Assembly (NCBI RefSeq): GCF_000719865.1
Contig: NZ_JOID01000015.1
Coordinates: 186,001 to 250,000, forward strand
Length of the DNA: 64,000 bases
Reading direction: 5' to 3'
Source of the DNA: Streptomyces albus subsp. albus
GTDB taxonomy: Bacteria > Actinomycetota > Actinomycetes > Streptomycetales > Streptomycetaceae
Shown in pieces: positions 8,518-16,986 of this stretch. A program made the translations under genes and the position numbers. Within the stretch, counting starts at the first letter, position 1, and every line of letters begins with the position of its first letter. The notes under the pieces were generated by a model. That model did not search any database. It saw only the letters and a program-made list of their open reading frames with translations, and was not told the origin of the DNA.

Positions 8518-8773
8518 GGTCTTGCCTCTTCTGTGAGACGCGACACGAGGCGGCGGAGGGGGTCAGTACCGCGCCGGTTCATCGGCCGGTCACCAGGACC
8601 TGCCGGACAGTGCGGGACCACTGCCTCCGCATCACGCGCTCGCGTCACGAGCGGTTCCCTCATGTGCGGTCCGTACGGTGGTACGCGCCGCGGGGAGGGC
8701 GGTCGGGGTTGGAAGCCGATCGGCCAACCGACCGGGCATCCGCTGGGGTGCTGAGGAATGTGCCTCAGGTGTT

Positions 8774-8827
8774 TCCACATGCGACGGACTCCTGGGGAGG
8801 ACTCCACATACTCCACATGCGACGGAC
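8774..8827. repeat. Pair of 16-bp direct repeats in the divergent promoter region
   Basis: TCCACATGCGACGGAC occurs at 8774-8789 and again at 8812-8827, a 38-base period. It lies in the 447-base gap between the divergently transcribed helicase and ferritin-like genes. An extra ACTCCACATA at 8800-8809 shares the first half. These may be binding sites for a shared regulator. The rest of the gap (8518-8964) holds an AT-richer patch near 8846-8890 but no other recognisable element. Confidence 0.7.
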
Positions 8828-8964
8828 CCGCCGGTGGTCGGCGGGCGCAATACCACTGTACCCCGGAATCGCGCATTTGTATTGGGTCCTTCTCGCTCCC
8901 GGGCTCCGCGGGAGGGGGCGGCCGGCCCCTCCCGGGCCGCCCCGGGCGGACTATTGTGCGCTGC

Positions 8965-9726
8965 ATGGAGACGCCCGACGAGACCCCTGACGCAAGCACC
9001 GACGCCCCTGCCGGCCCGGCCGGGCAGCACACCGGGATCGCCGCCCGGAACTGGGCGGAGGCATCCGCCGACCCGCAGTACCGGGCGGCCGTGGTGGATC
9101 TGCTGGGCGCCCTGGCGTACGGCGAGCTCGCCGCCTTCGAGCGGCTGGCCGAGGACGCCAAGATGGCGCCGACCCTGGAGGACAAGGCGGAGCTGGCGAA
9201 GATGGCCTCCGCCGAATTCCACCACTTCGAGCGGCTGCGGGACCGGCTGAGCGCGATCGACGCGGAGCCGAAGACGGCCATGGAGCCCTTCGCCGCGGCC
9301 CTGGACGGCTTCCACCGCCAGACCGCCCCGTCGGACTGGCTGGAGGGTCTCGTCAAGGCGTATGTCGGCGACTCCATCGCCAGCGACTTCTACCGGGAGG
9401 TGGCCGTCCGGCTGGACTCCGACACCCGGGACCTCGTGCTGCAGGTTCTCGACGACACCGGGCACGCGAGCTTCGCGGTGGAGAAGGTGCGGGCGGCCAT
9501 CGAGGCCGACCCGCGGGTCGGCGGGCGGCTGGCGCTCTGGGCACGGCGGCTGATGGGCGAGGCGCTCAGCCAGGCGCAGCGGGTGGTCGCGGAGCGGGAC
9601 GCGCTCTCCACGATGCTGGTCGGCGGTCTCGCGGACGGCTTCGACCTGGCGGAGGTGGGACGGATGTTCTCCCGGATCACGGAGGCGCACACCAAGCGGA
9701 TGGCCGCGCTGGGGCTCGCGGCCTGA
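8965..9726 (+). CDS. Ferritin-like-fold protein (MiaE_2 family)
   Basis: A 253-residue mostly helical protein. The segments YGELAAFERLAEDAK, EFHHFERLRDRL and the later FYREVAVRLDSD/GHASFAVEKV carry the paired Glu and His residues expected of a ferritin-like di-iron four-helix bundle. The family is related to tRNA hydroxylase MiaE but its substrate in actinobacteria is not established. Conserved next to a RhlE-like helicase in other actinobacteria, which hints at RNA modification, though this is inference. The ATG at 8965 begins METPDETPDAS. Upstream codons in frame look non-coding. Confidence 0.85.
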   Translation: METPDETPDASTDAPAGPAGQHTGIAARNWAEASADPQYRAAVVDLLGALAYGELAAFERLAEDAKMAPTLEDKAELAKMASAEFHHFERLRDRLSAIDAEPKTAMEPFAAALDGFHRQTAPSDWLEGLVKAYVGDSIASDFYREVAVRLDSDTRDLVLQVLDDTGHASFAVEKVRAAIEADPRVGGRLALWARRLMGEALSQAQRVVAERDALSTMLVGGLADGFDLAEVGRMFSRITEAHTKRMAALGLAA

Positions 9727-9760
9727 CCGCCGCGCGGCCCGCCGGGCCGGACCGTCAGGC
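9721..9760. terminator. Hairpin spanning both stop codons of a convergent pair
   Basis: Outer arms GCCTGAC (9721-9727) and GTCAGGC (9754-9760) plus an inner CGGCCC-GCC-GGGCCG stem fold over the 28-base gap between the ferritin-like gene and the small membrane gene. The arms overlap both stop codons, which makes a compact bidirectional terminator likely. Confidence 0.6.
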
Positions 9761-10021
9761 AGCGGCGGACCGGCGCATCCGTCCCGGCCTGCGGACCAGC
9801 AGGGACAGCAGCGCGGCGGCGACGACCAGGGCGCCGGCCAGACTCGCGAGGGCGTGGCCGGGCCCCATCACCGTGCGCGTGATCAGGAAGCCGAAGAGGG
9901 CGGCGACGGGGCCGGTGGCGTACACCAGCGGCGAGGCGGGGAGCCGGCCGGACAGCCACCGCACACCGGCGGAGGCGACGGCGAAGCCGATCAGAACCGA
10001 TCCCAGGGCTTCCCACAGCAT
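9755..10021 (-). CDS. Small integral membrane protein
   Basis: An 88-residue protein starting MLWEALGSVLIGFAVASAG. Three hydrophobic stretches are visible (about 3-20, 30-46 and 55-74) and the tail RRPGRMRRSAAA is basic, so the C-terminus is probably cytoplasmic. The ATG at 10021 is preferred to one 15 codons further upstream because GGGAGGG sits eight to nine bases before it. I do not recognise a named family. The position next to the ferritin-like gene mirrors a small membrane gene in the mycobacterial locus. Confidence 0.75.
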   Translation of the reverse strand: MLWEALGSVLIGFAVASAGVRWLSGRLPASPLVYATGPVAALFGFLITRTVMGPGHALASLAGALVVAAALLSLLVRRPGRMRRSAAA

Positions 10022-10179
10022 CGATGCGTCCCTCCCGTTTCCCGTGACCGGCGGTCGGCTCGGCACCGGCCCCTGCTGCGTCGTACCCCGCGCCTCCGGA
10101 CGGTAATCCTCCGGGGCCGGTGGGTGGTTCCGCCCGGTGGCGGAGGAGGCGCGGGGCGGGCGCGGGCCCGCCTACGCGG

Positions 10180-10226
10180 ACGTGCGGCGGCCCGGGAGTC
10201 CACCGGACTCCCGGGCCGCCGCACGT
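10180..10226. terminator. Very strong hairpin downstream of DUF3107 gene
   Basis: A perfect 22-base stem (10180-10201 with 10205-10226) and a three-base ACC loop, located 27 bases past the stop of the minus-strand DUF3107 gene and upstream of the small membrane gene. No T-run follows, as is usual in this GC-rich background. Confidence 0.75.
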
Positions 10227-10252
10227 GCGCTGTGCTGCGTGGCCGGCCCCGT

Positions 10253-10480
10253 CTACAGGGCGCCGAAGCCGACCTTGCGGACCGCCTGCTCGCCGATCTC
10301 CACATAGGCGAGCTTCTCGGACGGCACCAGGACCTTGCGGCCGTGCTCGTCGACCAGGGTCAGCAGCTGTGCCTTGCCGGCGAGCGCGTCGGCCACCGCC
10401 CGCTCGACCTCGTCGGCAGTCTGCGCGCTCTCGAGAACGATCTCCCGAGGCGTGTGCTGCACGCCGATCTTGACCTCCAC
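10253..10480 (-). CDS. DUF3107 family small protein
   Basis: A 75-residue protein starting VEVKIGVQHTPREIVLES and ending QAVRKVGFGAL. This is the typical length and sequence of DUF3107, represented in M. tuberculosis by the 9.4-kDa antigen TB9.4. The function is unknown. The GTG at 10480 is preferred: GGAGGG lies seven to twelve bases upstream, and codons further upstream are arginine-rich and unlike the family. It is the next gene downstream of the TetR regulator on the same strand, with a 177-base gap that may hold its own promoter. Confidence 0.9.
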   Translation of the reverse strand: MEVKIGVQHTPREIVLESAQTADEVERAVADALAGKAQLLTLVDEHGRKVLVPSEKLAYVEIGEQAVRKVGFGAL

Positions 10481-10657
10481 GGCTATGTCCCTCCGACGTA
10501 TTCGGTTTCCCCGGCGAACGGGCCCGGGGAAGGGTGCGCGGCCTGCCGCGCCGTACGCAGGCAAGATTAGCCCGGTCCGGGGCCCGTACTCGTGTACGGC
10601 CGCACGCTTGCGGCGAACAAGGGGGACAACCGGGGTGGCGGCCGGGGCGGCGTCCGC

Positions 10658-11299
10658 TCAGTCCTGCTGGTTCGAGCCGTGCAGCGGGAAGCCGGCGATA
10701 CCGCGCCAGGAGAGCGAGGAGATCAGCTTGGCCGCCGCGTCGCGCGGCACCTGCTGGCCCGAGCTGAGCCAGTAGCGCGCGGTGATCTGCGCCATGCCGC
10801 ACATGCCGACGGCGAGCAGCATCGCCTCCTCGGGCGGCAGGTCGGTGTCCTCGGCGATCACCTCGCTGACGGCCTTGGCGCTCTCCAGGCTCACCCGCTC
10901 CACCCGCTCGGCGACGGCGGGCTCGTTGGTGAGGTCCGACTCGAAGACCAGCCGGAACGCGCCGCCCTTGTTCTCGACGTACGCGAAGTAGGCGTCGATG
11001 GTGGCCTCGACGCGCAGCTTGTTGTCCGAGGTGGAGGCGAGCGCCGCGCGGACCGCGTCCATGAGGGCGTCGCAGTGCTGGTCCAGCAGGGCGAGGTAGA
11101 GATCGAGCTTGCCGGGGAAGTGCTGGTAGAGCACCGGCTTGCTGACCCCCGCGCGCTCGGCGATGTCGTCCATCGCCGCGGCGTGGTAGCCCTGGGCCAC
11201 GAAGACCTCCTGGGCGGCCCCCAGCAGCTGGTTGCGACGGGCCCGGCGCGGCAGGCGCGTACCCCGTGGGCGCGCCTCGGTCTGCTCGATGGCTGTCAC
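10658..11299 (-). CDS. TetR-family transcriptional regulator
   Basis: A 213-residue regulator. Residues about 17-60 form the helix-turn-helix (RRNQLLGAAQEVFVAQGYHAAAMDD then IAERAGVSKPVLYQHFPGK), and the rest is the helical ligand and dimer domain. The GTG at 11299 has GGGAGGC upstream. A longer ATG start 16 codons earlier lacks one. This TetR gene is conserved beside DUF3107 and DUF3152 genes in actinobacteria. In the 226 bases upstream, CGGGTAACCCG (11357-11367) is an 11-base palindrome and a related GGGTTACGGG follows near 11440, which are candidate operators. Confidence 0.9.
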   Translation of the reverse strand: MTAIEQTEARPRGTRLPRRARRNQLLGAAQEVFVAQGYHAAAMDDIAERAGVSKPVLYQHFPGKLDLYLALLDQHCDALMDAVRAALASTSDNKLRVEATIDAYFAYVENKGGAFRLVFESDLTNEPAVAERVERVSLESAKAVSEVIAEDTDLPPEEAMLLAVGMCGMAQITARYWLSSGQQVPRDAAAKLISSLSWRGIAGFPLHGSNQQD

Positions 11300-11525
11300 G
11301 CCGCCTCCCAAGAATCGTTCCTTGCACGGTGAACACCGCGCCGCCATCGTACTTTCGGGTAACCCGGCTGTGCGCGGTGCCGACCGACAATTTCACCGAC
11401 CGGACAGGGCATTGCGGACGTAAGGGGTGAAACCGGTTGGGTTACGGGTCGTTTCCCGGCCGCGGCCCCCCGGCCCGGCCCCGGTTCCCGGCCCGGGCCC
11501 CGGCGCCCGCTCCGGTTCCGGGGGA

Positions 11526-11750
11526 TCAGCGGTAGTCCTCCTCGTCGAGTTCCACCACCCGGGCCTGCTCCACGGCGTCGGCCGGATTGGCGGCGTCGGG
11601 GACGTGCTCGGGCAGCGGCTCGCCCTCGCGCTCCTGGAGTTCGGCGCGCTGTTCGGCCGCGTCCGCCTCGGGGGTCTCGATGTCGGGCTCCTCCTCGCCG
11701 GTGCCGGTCTCGTCCTCGAAGGTGTCCGGTTCTGTGGGATCTGCTGACAT
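11526..11750 (-). CDS. Small highly acidic conserved hypothetical protein
   Basis: A 74-residue protein starting MSADPTEPDTFEDETG and ending ARVVELDEEDYR. It is strongly acidic (about a third Asp and Glu), has no cysteine, membrane segment or signal peptide, and is probably disordered. The ATG at 11750 has AAGGGAAG about eight bases upstream. Similar short acidic proteins occur in streptomycetes but I know no function. It is divergent from the hydrolase gene at 11895, with 144 bases between them. Confidence 0.7.
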   Translation of the reverse strand: MSADPTEPDTFEDETGTGEEEPDIETPEADAAEQRAELQEREGEPLPEHVPDAANPADAVEQARVVELDEEDYR

Positions 11751-11894
11751 GCGTGCTTCCCTTTCCAGGCCGAGCGCTCTTACACCGAACCCCATCCCCC
11801 TTGCCGAGCCTAGGAGCAGCGGCAGCCCCGCGCGATGCGGGCCTGTGACGGCGGACACACGGAAGCAGGTGTGATCGTCTCGTAACATTGCGGC

Positions 11895-12866
11895 ATGTCG
11901 TCGACCGAGCTGCCACCGGTCCCCGCCGCGGCCGAGGTGACCGCGGCGCAGGGGGCCGCGGTCGTTCCGGGTGAGGAACTGCGCACCGTCGCCCTCTCCG
12001 GCCTGACCCTGAGCGTCCGCTGCCGCCCGCCCGCGCGCGACGGACTGCCGCCCGCGCTGTATGTGCACGGACTCGGCGGCTCCTCCGCCAACTGGTCCGC
12101 GCTGATGGGCGAGTTGGCGGGCCATCTGGACGCGGAGGCGGTGGACCTCCCCGGCTTCGGCCACTCGCCTCCCCCCGACGACGGCAACTACTCCATATCT
12201 GGGCACGCCCGCGCCGTGATCCGCCTGCTGGACGCCGCCGGCCGCGGCCCCGTCCATCTGTTCGGCAATTCGCTCGGGGGAGCCGTTGTCACCCGGGTCG
12301 CGGCCGTCCGGCCCGACCTGGTGCGCACCCTCACGCTGGTCTCGCCCGCGCTGCCCGAGTGGCGCCCCCAGCTCTCCGCCGTCCCGACCGGACTGCTCGC
12401 GGTCCCGGGCGTGGCCGCCCTGTTCAGCCGCGCGACCAGGGACTGGACGGCCGAGCGGCGCACCCGCGAAGTTCTCACCCTCTGTTACGGAGATCCCGCG
12501 CGCGTGGACGCGGAGGGATTCCGGGCCGCCGTCGCGGAGTACGAGCGGCGCCTCGGACTGCCGTATTTCTGGGACGTGATGACACGCTCGGCCCGAGGAG
12601 TGGTGGACGCGTACACCCTCGGCGGGCAACACTCTCTGTGGCGGCAGGCCGAGCGGGTGCTCGCACCGACTCTGCTCGTCTACGGCGGTCGCGACCGGCT
12701 CGTGTCCTTCCGGATGGCCCGCCGGGCGTCCTCGGCCTTCCGTGACTCCCGGCTTCTCGCTCTGCCGGAGGCCGGACACGTAGCGATGATGGAATACCCG
12801 GAGGCGGTGGCGCGGGCCTTCCGCGAACTGCTGCACGAGACGACCGCTGATGCGGGCAGGAGCTGA
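11895..12866 (+). CDS. Alpha/beta-fold hydrolase
   Basis: A 323-residue hydrolase. YVHGLGGSSANW near residue 54 is the oxyanion region, LFGNSLGG near residue 120 the nucleophile elbow (G-N-S-L-G), VYGGRDRLVS near residue 262 the acid segment, and EAGHVAMMEYPE near residue 296 the histidine. It is closest in style to esterase/epoxide-hydrolase-like proteins, but the substrate is unknown. The next gene, a DUF3152 protease-like protein, starts nine bases after the stop, so the two are probably one operon. Confidence 0.9.
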   Translation: MSSTELPPVPAAAEVTAAQGAAVVPGEELRTVALSGLTLSVRCRPPARDGLPPALYVHGLGGSSANWSALMGELAGHLDAEAVDLPGFGHSPPPDDGNYSISGHARAVIRLLDAAGRGPVHLFGNSLGGAVVTRVAAVRPDLVRTLTLVSPALPEWRPQLSAVPTGLLAVPGVAALFSRATRDWTAERRTREVLTLCYGDPARVDAEGFRAAVAEYERRLGLPYFWDVMTRSARGVVDAYTLGGQHSLWRQAERVLAPTLLVYGGRDRLVSFRMARRASSAFRDSRLLALPEAGHVAMMEYPEAVARAFRELLHETTADAGRS

Positions 12867-12874
12867 AGCGACGC

Positions 12875-14428
12875 GTGGGACGTCATAGCCGTCGGAGCCG
12901 CACTGAACCGGCCGGGAACCCCGGAGCCCCCCGGCCGGACGCGCCGGCCACCGCCGCCACGGCCGCCGGCTCCGCCGCGGGGCGGGGCGGGCCGGGCGTG
13001 GCGACGGCCCCCGGAGCACCGTACGAGCGCCCCCGGGCGCCCCGGGCCGCGCGGCCGCAGGGCGCCGCCCCCTACGGGACGCCGCCGCAGGGCACTCCCG
13101 CCCACGGCACCCCGGCGTACGGAAGCCCGGCGTACGGAACCCCGCCGAGGGGCACGCCCGCGCCCGGGACGCCCGCCCACGGGACTCCGGTCTACGGCAC
13201 CCCCGCCCACGGGACGCCGGTGTACGGGACCCCGCCGCACGGCACACCCCGCGTGCGCGGGGGTCACCCCCAGCAGTACGAGTCGGGCGGTGGCTGGGGC
13301 GCCGCGCCCGCGCGCCCGGCGCCGTACGGCACGGGCATCGCCCCGCCGCTGCGGCCGGCCGGCGGGACCGTGCCGAGGCCGCGGCAGGAGTTCGTCGAGG
13401 CGTTCGACGACGGGGTGTTCCCGGCCGGCACCCCGGCGCCCGGCACCCACCCGCGGCCCGGCCATCCGGACGGCGGCCGCGGCCGGGGCCCCGCGCCCTC
13501 GGCGGCGGGCGGCGAACCGCCGGAGGACGGCGACGGCGGCGGCACGGGCGGCACGGGCGGCGGAGACGATCCCGACCGCCGGGCCCGCCCTTCCGGGGCC
13601 GGTGAGAGCGCGGAGAAGGGCGGCAGGGGCCGGGCCTTCACCGGGGTGGCGGCGGCCGCCGTGACGACCGTGCTGGCGATCGTGGTCGCGGGACAGGTCG
13701 CCGACGGCGGACCGAACACCGACGCCGCCCCAGTGCTCGGCGGCGGACAGCGCGACGACGGCGCGGGCCTCTCGCGCTCCGACGACCGCAAGGCCGTGGA
13801 ACAGCCGGGCAACGTGGTCCGCAAGCCGCAACGGCTGTCCTACGCGGCCCGGATGGCGCTGAAGGAGACCCTCGACCCGCAGCTCGCCGGCCCCGGCGCC
13901 TTCCGCACCGTCGGCCGCCCGGAGGAGGGCACGGGCAAGGGGCAGGTGCTGCGCTACCGCGTCGACGTCGAGAAGGACCTCCCGCTGGACGGCGAGCTCT
14001 TCGCCGAGGCCGTCCACCGCACCCTCAACGACGACCGGAGCTGGTCCCGGGGCGGGGCCCGCACCTTCGACCGGGTGACCGGCGAGGACGCCGACTTCGT
14101 GATCACGCTGGCCAGCCCCGGCACGACCGGGGTCTGGTGCGCCAAGTCAGGACTCGACACCACCGTGGACAACGTTTCCTGCGACTCGGCGTCCACCCCG
14201 CGGGTGCTGATCAACGCCTACCGCTGGGCGCAGGGGTCGGCGACCTTCGGCGACGACATCGCCGGGTACCGCGAGATGCTGATCAATCACGAGGTCGGCC
14301 ACCGGCTCGGCCTGAACCACCGGTCCTGCACGGCGCAGGGCGCGTTGGCGCCGGTGATGATGCAGCAGACCAAGTCGCTCTCCTCGGGCGGCATCACCTG
14401 CCGGCCGAACGCCTGGCCGTTCCCGTAG
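12875..14428 (+). CDS. DUF3152 membrane-anchored metzincin-like protein
   Basis: A 517-residue protein from a GTG. Residues 1-250 are a Pro/Gly/Ala-rich cytoplasmic region with about ten PxGTP/YGTP repeats (residues about 65-130). A single hydrophobic segment near 255-275 (VAAAAVTTVLAIVVAG) anchors it. The external domain ends with HEVGHRLGLNH at about 472-482, the HExxHxxGxxH zinc site of metzincins. DUF3152 is conserved in actinobacteria, and a protease role is inferred from the motif. Two cysteine pairs in the external domain may form disulfides. It lies directly downstream of a hydrolase in a likely operon. Confidence 0.9.
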   Translation: MGRHSRRSRTEPAGNPGAPRPDAPATAATAAGSAAGRGGPGVATAPGAPYERPRAPRAARPQGAAPYGTPPQGTPAHGTPAYGSPAYGTPPRGTPAPGTPAHGTPVYGTPAHGTPVYGTPPHGTPRVRGGHPQQYESGGGWGAAPARPAPYGTGIAPPLRPAGGTVPRPRQEFVEAFDDGVFPAGTPAPGTHPRPGHPDGGRGRGPAPSAAGGEPPEDGDGGGTGGTGGGDDPDRRARPSGAGESAEKGGRGRAFTGVAAAAVTTVLAIVVAGQVADGGPNTDAAPVLGGGQRDDGAGLSRSDDRKAVEQPGNVVRKPQRLSYAARMALKETLDPQLAGPGAFRTVGRPEEGTGKGQVLRYRVDVEKDLPLDGELFAEAVHRTLNDDRSWSRGGARTFDRVTGEDADFVITLASPGTTGVWCAKSGLDTTVDNVSCDSASTPRVLINAYRWAQGSATFGDDIAGYREMLINHEVGHRLGLNHRSCTAQGALAPVMMQQTKSLSSGGITCRPNAWPFP

Positions 14429-15139
14429 TTCCGGGCCCGCCCGGTGCCGCTGCCGGGCCGTACCCGCCGGGTCCTTCCCGGTCGCCGCCGGGCACGGCAC
14501 CGGTGTGCGGACCAGCCCTTCGCGGGCTCGGAGGGCGCCGACGCAGCCGGTGACAGCTCCCGGACACCGGGGCCGGGCGTGGCGCCGATGATCGCGCAAC
14601 GCCGCGGGGCCTGAAAAGTCACGAGCATTCACCCCTTTTGGTGGTGCTGCGGACAACCGTCCGTCGCGCCGCGCCCTGTCCTCGTACGGTCGTCCCGCTG
14701 TCCGCCGGGCAGCCTGTGCGGAGATCGGTGGTGCAGTCGTGCGCGTTGACGTGTTCACGGAACGTGTGGGTCCGTATGCGACCCGTGAGGCAGGGGTGCC
14801 GCCCCGGGGCGCTCCCGTTCACCGGGGCCGTGGTGACGCGGTCGCGGGACCGGTCGGCGGCCTCCGCGGCGGGGCTCACCGGGCGGAGGCGGAACGTTCC
14901 GCTCCGTCCGCCCGCCGCCCTCCTCCGCCGGATCTCCGCCCTCCTCCGCCGGCTCCCCGCCCCGCCCGGCGAAGGCAGTGACCACCGGACACCGGCACCG
15001 CTCCCCTCCGCCCCTTCCCTTCCGTCCCGCCGCGATCCCCCCGCCCGCGGCCCCACCCGGCGGCTCCCCACCCCGGCCGCCCCGCCGGTTCCCGACGGAA
15101 CCGGACCCCGCCCTTCCCGAATCGCAAGGAGAACGAGAC
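14429..15139. other. Long intergenic region upstream of the epimerase cluster
   Basis: There are 711 bases with no convincing gene. A six-base-stem hairpin near 14439-14458 may end the DUF3152 transcript. AT-richer patches lie near 14610-14645, and TTGACG at 14746 could be a -35 box, though no good -10 is spaced 16-18 bases from it. The last 250 bases are pyrimidine-rich and proline/arginine-coding in all frames. The epimerase frame stays open upstream to 14638, but those codons look like noise. Confidence 0.5.
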
Positions 15140-15229
15140 ATGACGCCACGCGACTTCCCCACCGGCGCCCCGGGCCCGTCCCGCCGCACCGGCCACCTCG
15201 CCGGCCGGGAGCGGGAGGGCGCGCGATGA
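15140..15229 (+). CDS. 29-residue small ORF translationally coupled to the epimerase
   Basis: A short ORF starting MTPRDFPTGAPGPSRR and ending GREREGAR. It has a good ribosome binding site (AAGGAGAAC, about six bases before the ATG), and its stop TGA overlaps the ATG of the epimerase (ATGAG at 15226-15230). This is the classic layout of a leader peptide or coupled small protein. It is basic and has no hydrophobic segment. Function is unknown. Conservation in other genomes would decide whether it is a real protein. Confidence 0.5.
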   Translation: MTPRDFPTGAPGPSRRTGHLAGREREGAR

Positions 15230-16179
15230 GGGTGCTGCTGATCGGTGCCAACGGCTTCATCGGGCGGCATGTCGCCGAGCGGCTGCTCGCGGACCCCGCC
15301 GCGCAGCTCACCGCGCTCGGCCGCGGGGACGACGCCGACGTCCGCTTCGACCTGGCCGGTGGAAGCCCCGGCGCGCTGGCCCGCTTCCTGGACGCGGTGC
15401 ACCCCGGCGTGGTCGTCAACTGCGCGGGCACCACCCGCGGCGGTGCCCGGGAGCTCACCCGGCACAACACCGTCGCCGTGGCGACGGTCTGCGAGGCGCT
15501 GCGCCGCAGCCGCTGCGGCGCGCGGCTGGTGCAGGTGGGCTGCGCCTCGGAGTACGGGCCCTCGCAGCCCGGCTCCTCCACGGCCGAGGACGCCGTGCCG
15601 CGCCCCGGCGGGCCCTACGGGGTGAGCAAGCTGGCGGCGACCGAGCTGGTTCTCGGCTCGGACCTGGACGCGGTGGTGCTGCGGGTGTTCTCCCCGGCCG
15701 GGCCCGGTACGCCGGCCGGCTCCCCGCTCGGCCGGCTCGCCGAGGCCATGCGGCGCGCCATCCAGGCGGGCGACACCGACCTCAGGGTCGGCGGCCTGGG
15801 CGTGCAGCGCGACTTCGTGGACGTACGGGACGTCGCGCGCGCCGTGCACGCGGCCTCCCTGTCGGCCGCCCAGGGCGTCGTCAACATCGGTACCGGCCGG
15901 GCCGTGCGGCTGCGCGACGTGGCCGGAGTGCTCGCCCGGGTGGCCGGATTCGGCGGCGCTGTCCGCGAACTGGACATCGCGTCTCAGCGTGGGCCCGGCT
16001 CGGGCGGGACGGGCGAGCAGCAGCCGCCTCCGCCGTCCCCGCATCCGTACCCCGACGGCTGCGGCAGCTGGCAGCAGGCGGACGTGCGGACCGCCCGCGA
16101 CCGCCTCGGCTGGCGGCCCCGGATCGGCCTGGAGGAGTCGCTGGCGGACATCTGGATGGAGGCGGCATGTCGTCTCTGA
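15226..16179 (+). CDS. NAD-dependent epimerase/dehydratase (extended SDR)
   Basis: A 317-residue extended short-chain dehydrogenase. LLIGANGFIGRH at residues 4-15 is the NAD-binding glycine motif, VGCASEYG near residue 107 carries the catalytic Ser region, and YGVSK near residue 131 is the YxxxK pair. The C-terminal part RDFVDVRDVARAVHAA is typical of nucleotide-sugar epimerases. It is probably an NDP-sugar 4-epimerase or dehydratase, with substrate unknown. A run of prolines and serines (about 263-275) is inserted near the end. The stop overlaps the start of the spherulin-4-like gene by 13 bases. Confidence 0.88.
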   Translation: MRVLLIGANGFIGRHVAERLLADPAAQLTALGRGDDADVRFDLAGGSPGALARFLDAVHPGVVVNCAGTTRGGARELTRHNTVAVATVCEALRRSRCGARLVQVGCASEYGPSQPGSSTAEDAVPRPGGPYGVSKLAATELVLGSDLDAVVLRVFSPAGPGTPAGSPLGRLAEAMRRAIQAGDTDLRVGGLGVQRDFVDVRDVARAVHAASLSAAQGVVNIGTGRAVRLRDVAGVLARVAGFGGAVRELDIASQRGPGSGGTGEQQPPPPSPHPYPDGCGSWQQADVRTARDRLGWRPRIGLEESLADIWMEAACRL

Positions 16180-16925
16180 TCCGGAGCGTCCCCCGGCGGG
16201 TGGTGCGGACGGCACCGGCCGCCCGGCCCGGCGTCGGGGTGCCCGGCTGCGCGCATCCGCTGCTCGCGCCCGCGGAGTGGGCGGCGCTCACCCGTCCGGG
16301 CGCCCCGCTGGACTGGGCGGTCCTCGATGTGGCGCGCGGGCCGGGCGCGCTGCCCGATCCGCGCTGCCTGGAGGCGGCCGGGCAGGTGCGGAACGGCGGG
16401 GTGCGGGTCCTCGGCCTGCTGGACCTGGGCCACGGCACCCGGCCGTTCGGCGAGCTCGTCGCGGACGCCCGGCGCTTCACGGAGTGGTACCGGACGGACG
16501 GGTTCTATCTGCGCAGCTGCCCGAGCCGGTACGCCGCCCTGGACGGGGTCCGCCGCCTCGCGGACGCCCTGCTGGCGCTGGGGCGGGGCGGGCACCTGGT
16601 GCTGGAGCACGGGCTGCACCCCGACCCCGGTTACGCGGAGATCCCCGGCCAGCTGGTGACCTTCGCCGGGCCGTGGGCGGAGTACCGCTGGTCACAGGTG
16701 CCGGAGTGGACGGCGGAGTACCCTCCGGAGCGGTTCTGCCACCTGGTCCACTGCCTGCCGCGCGGCCATCTGGAGCAGGCGCTGCGGACCGCCCGCTGGC
16801 TGGGCGCCGGGACCGTCTACTTCACGGACCGGACCGATCGCGGTGACGGCGTCGCCCCCTGGGAGGCGCTGCCCGGGTACTGGGACGAATTCGTCTCGCG
16901 GATCGGAACACGTGTCTCGGAATGA
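16167..16925 (+). CDS. Spherulin-4-family TIM-barrel protein, catalytic residues degenerate
   Basis: A 252-residue protein without a signal peptide. The family pattern of spherulin-4/GH135-like glycosidases is followed: ARGPGALPDPRCLEAAGQ near residue 56, GVRVLGLLDLGHGTRPF near 78, then FTEWYRTDGFYLRS near 104. In active members the strand after the WY motif carries acidic residues (of the DGIFLDE type), but here it reads DGFYLRS. It may therefore be inactive or bind sugar only. It overlaps the epimerase gene by 13 bases, so the two are co-translated, suggesting a common glycan or nucleotide-sugar function. Confidence 0.8.
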   Translation: MSSLIRSVPRRVVRTAPAARPGVGVPGCAHPLLAPAEWAALTRPGAPLDWAVLDVARGPGALPDPRCLEAAGQVRNGGVRVLGLLDLGHGTRPFGELVADARRFTEWYRTDGFYLRSCPSRYAALDGVRRLADALLALGRGGHLVLEHGLHPDPGYAEIPGQLVTFAGPWAEYRWSQVPEWTAEYPPERFCHLVHCLPRGHLEQALRTARWLGAGTVYFTDRTDRGDGVAPWEALPGYWDEFVSRIGTRVSE

Positions 16926-16986
16926 GAAGGGGCGTGGCAGTGTTACGGAAAGAACAACTGTCCTCTTACCGACCAACGGAGTCCCC

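Noticed and set aside
14638..15225. Upstream extension of the epimerase.
   Set aside because: The frame is open but lacks a ribosome binding site, and its codons read as Arg/Pro-rich noise. The real start has a GGGAGGG site and gives the NAD-binding motif at residue 7.
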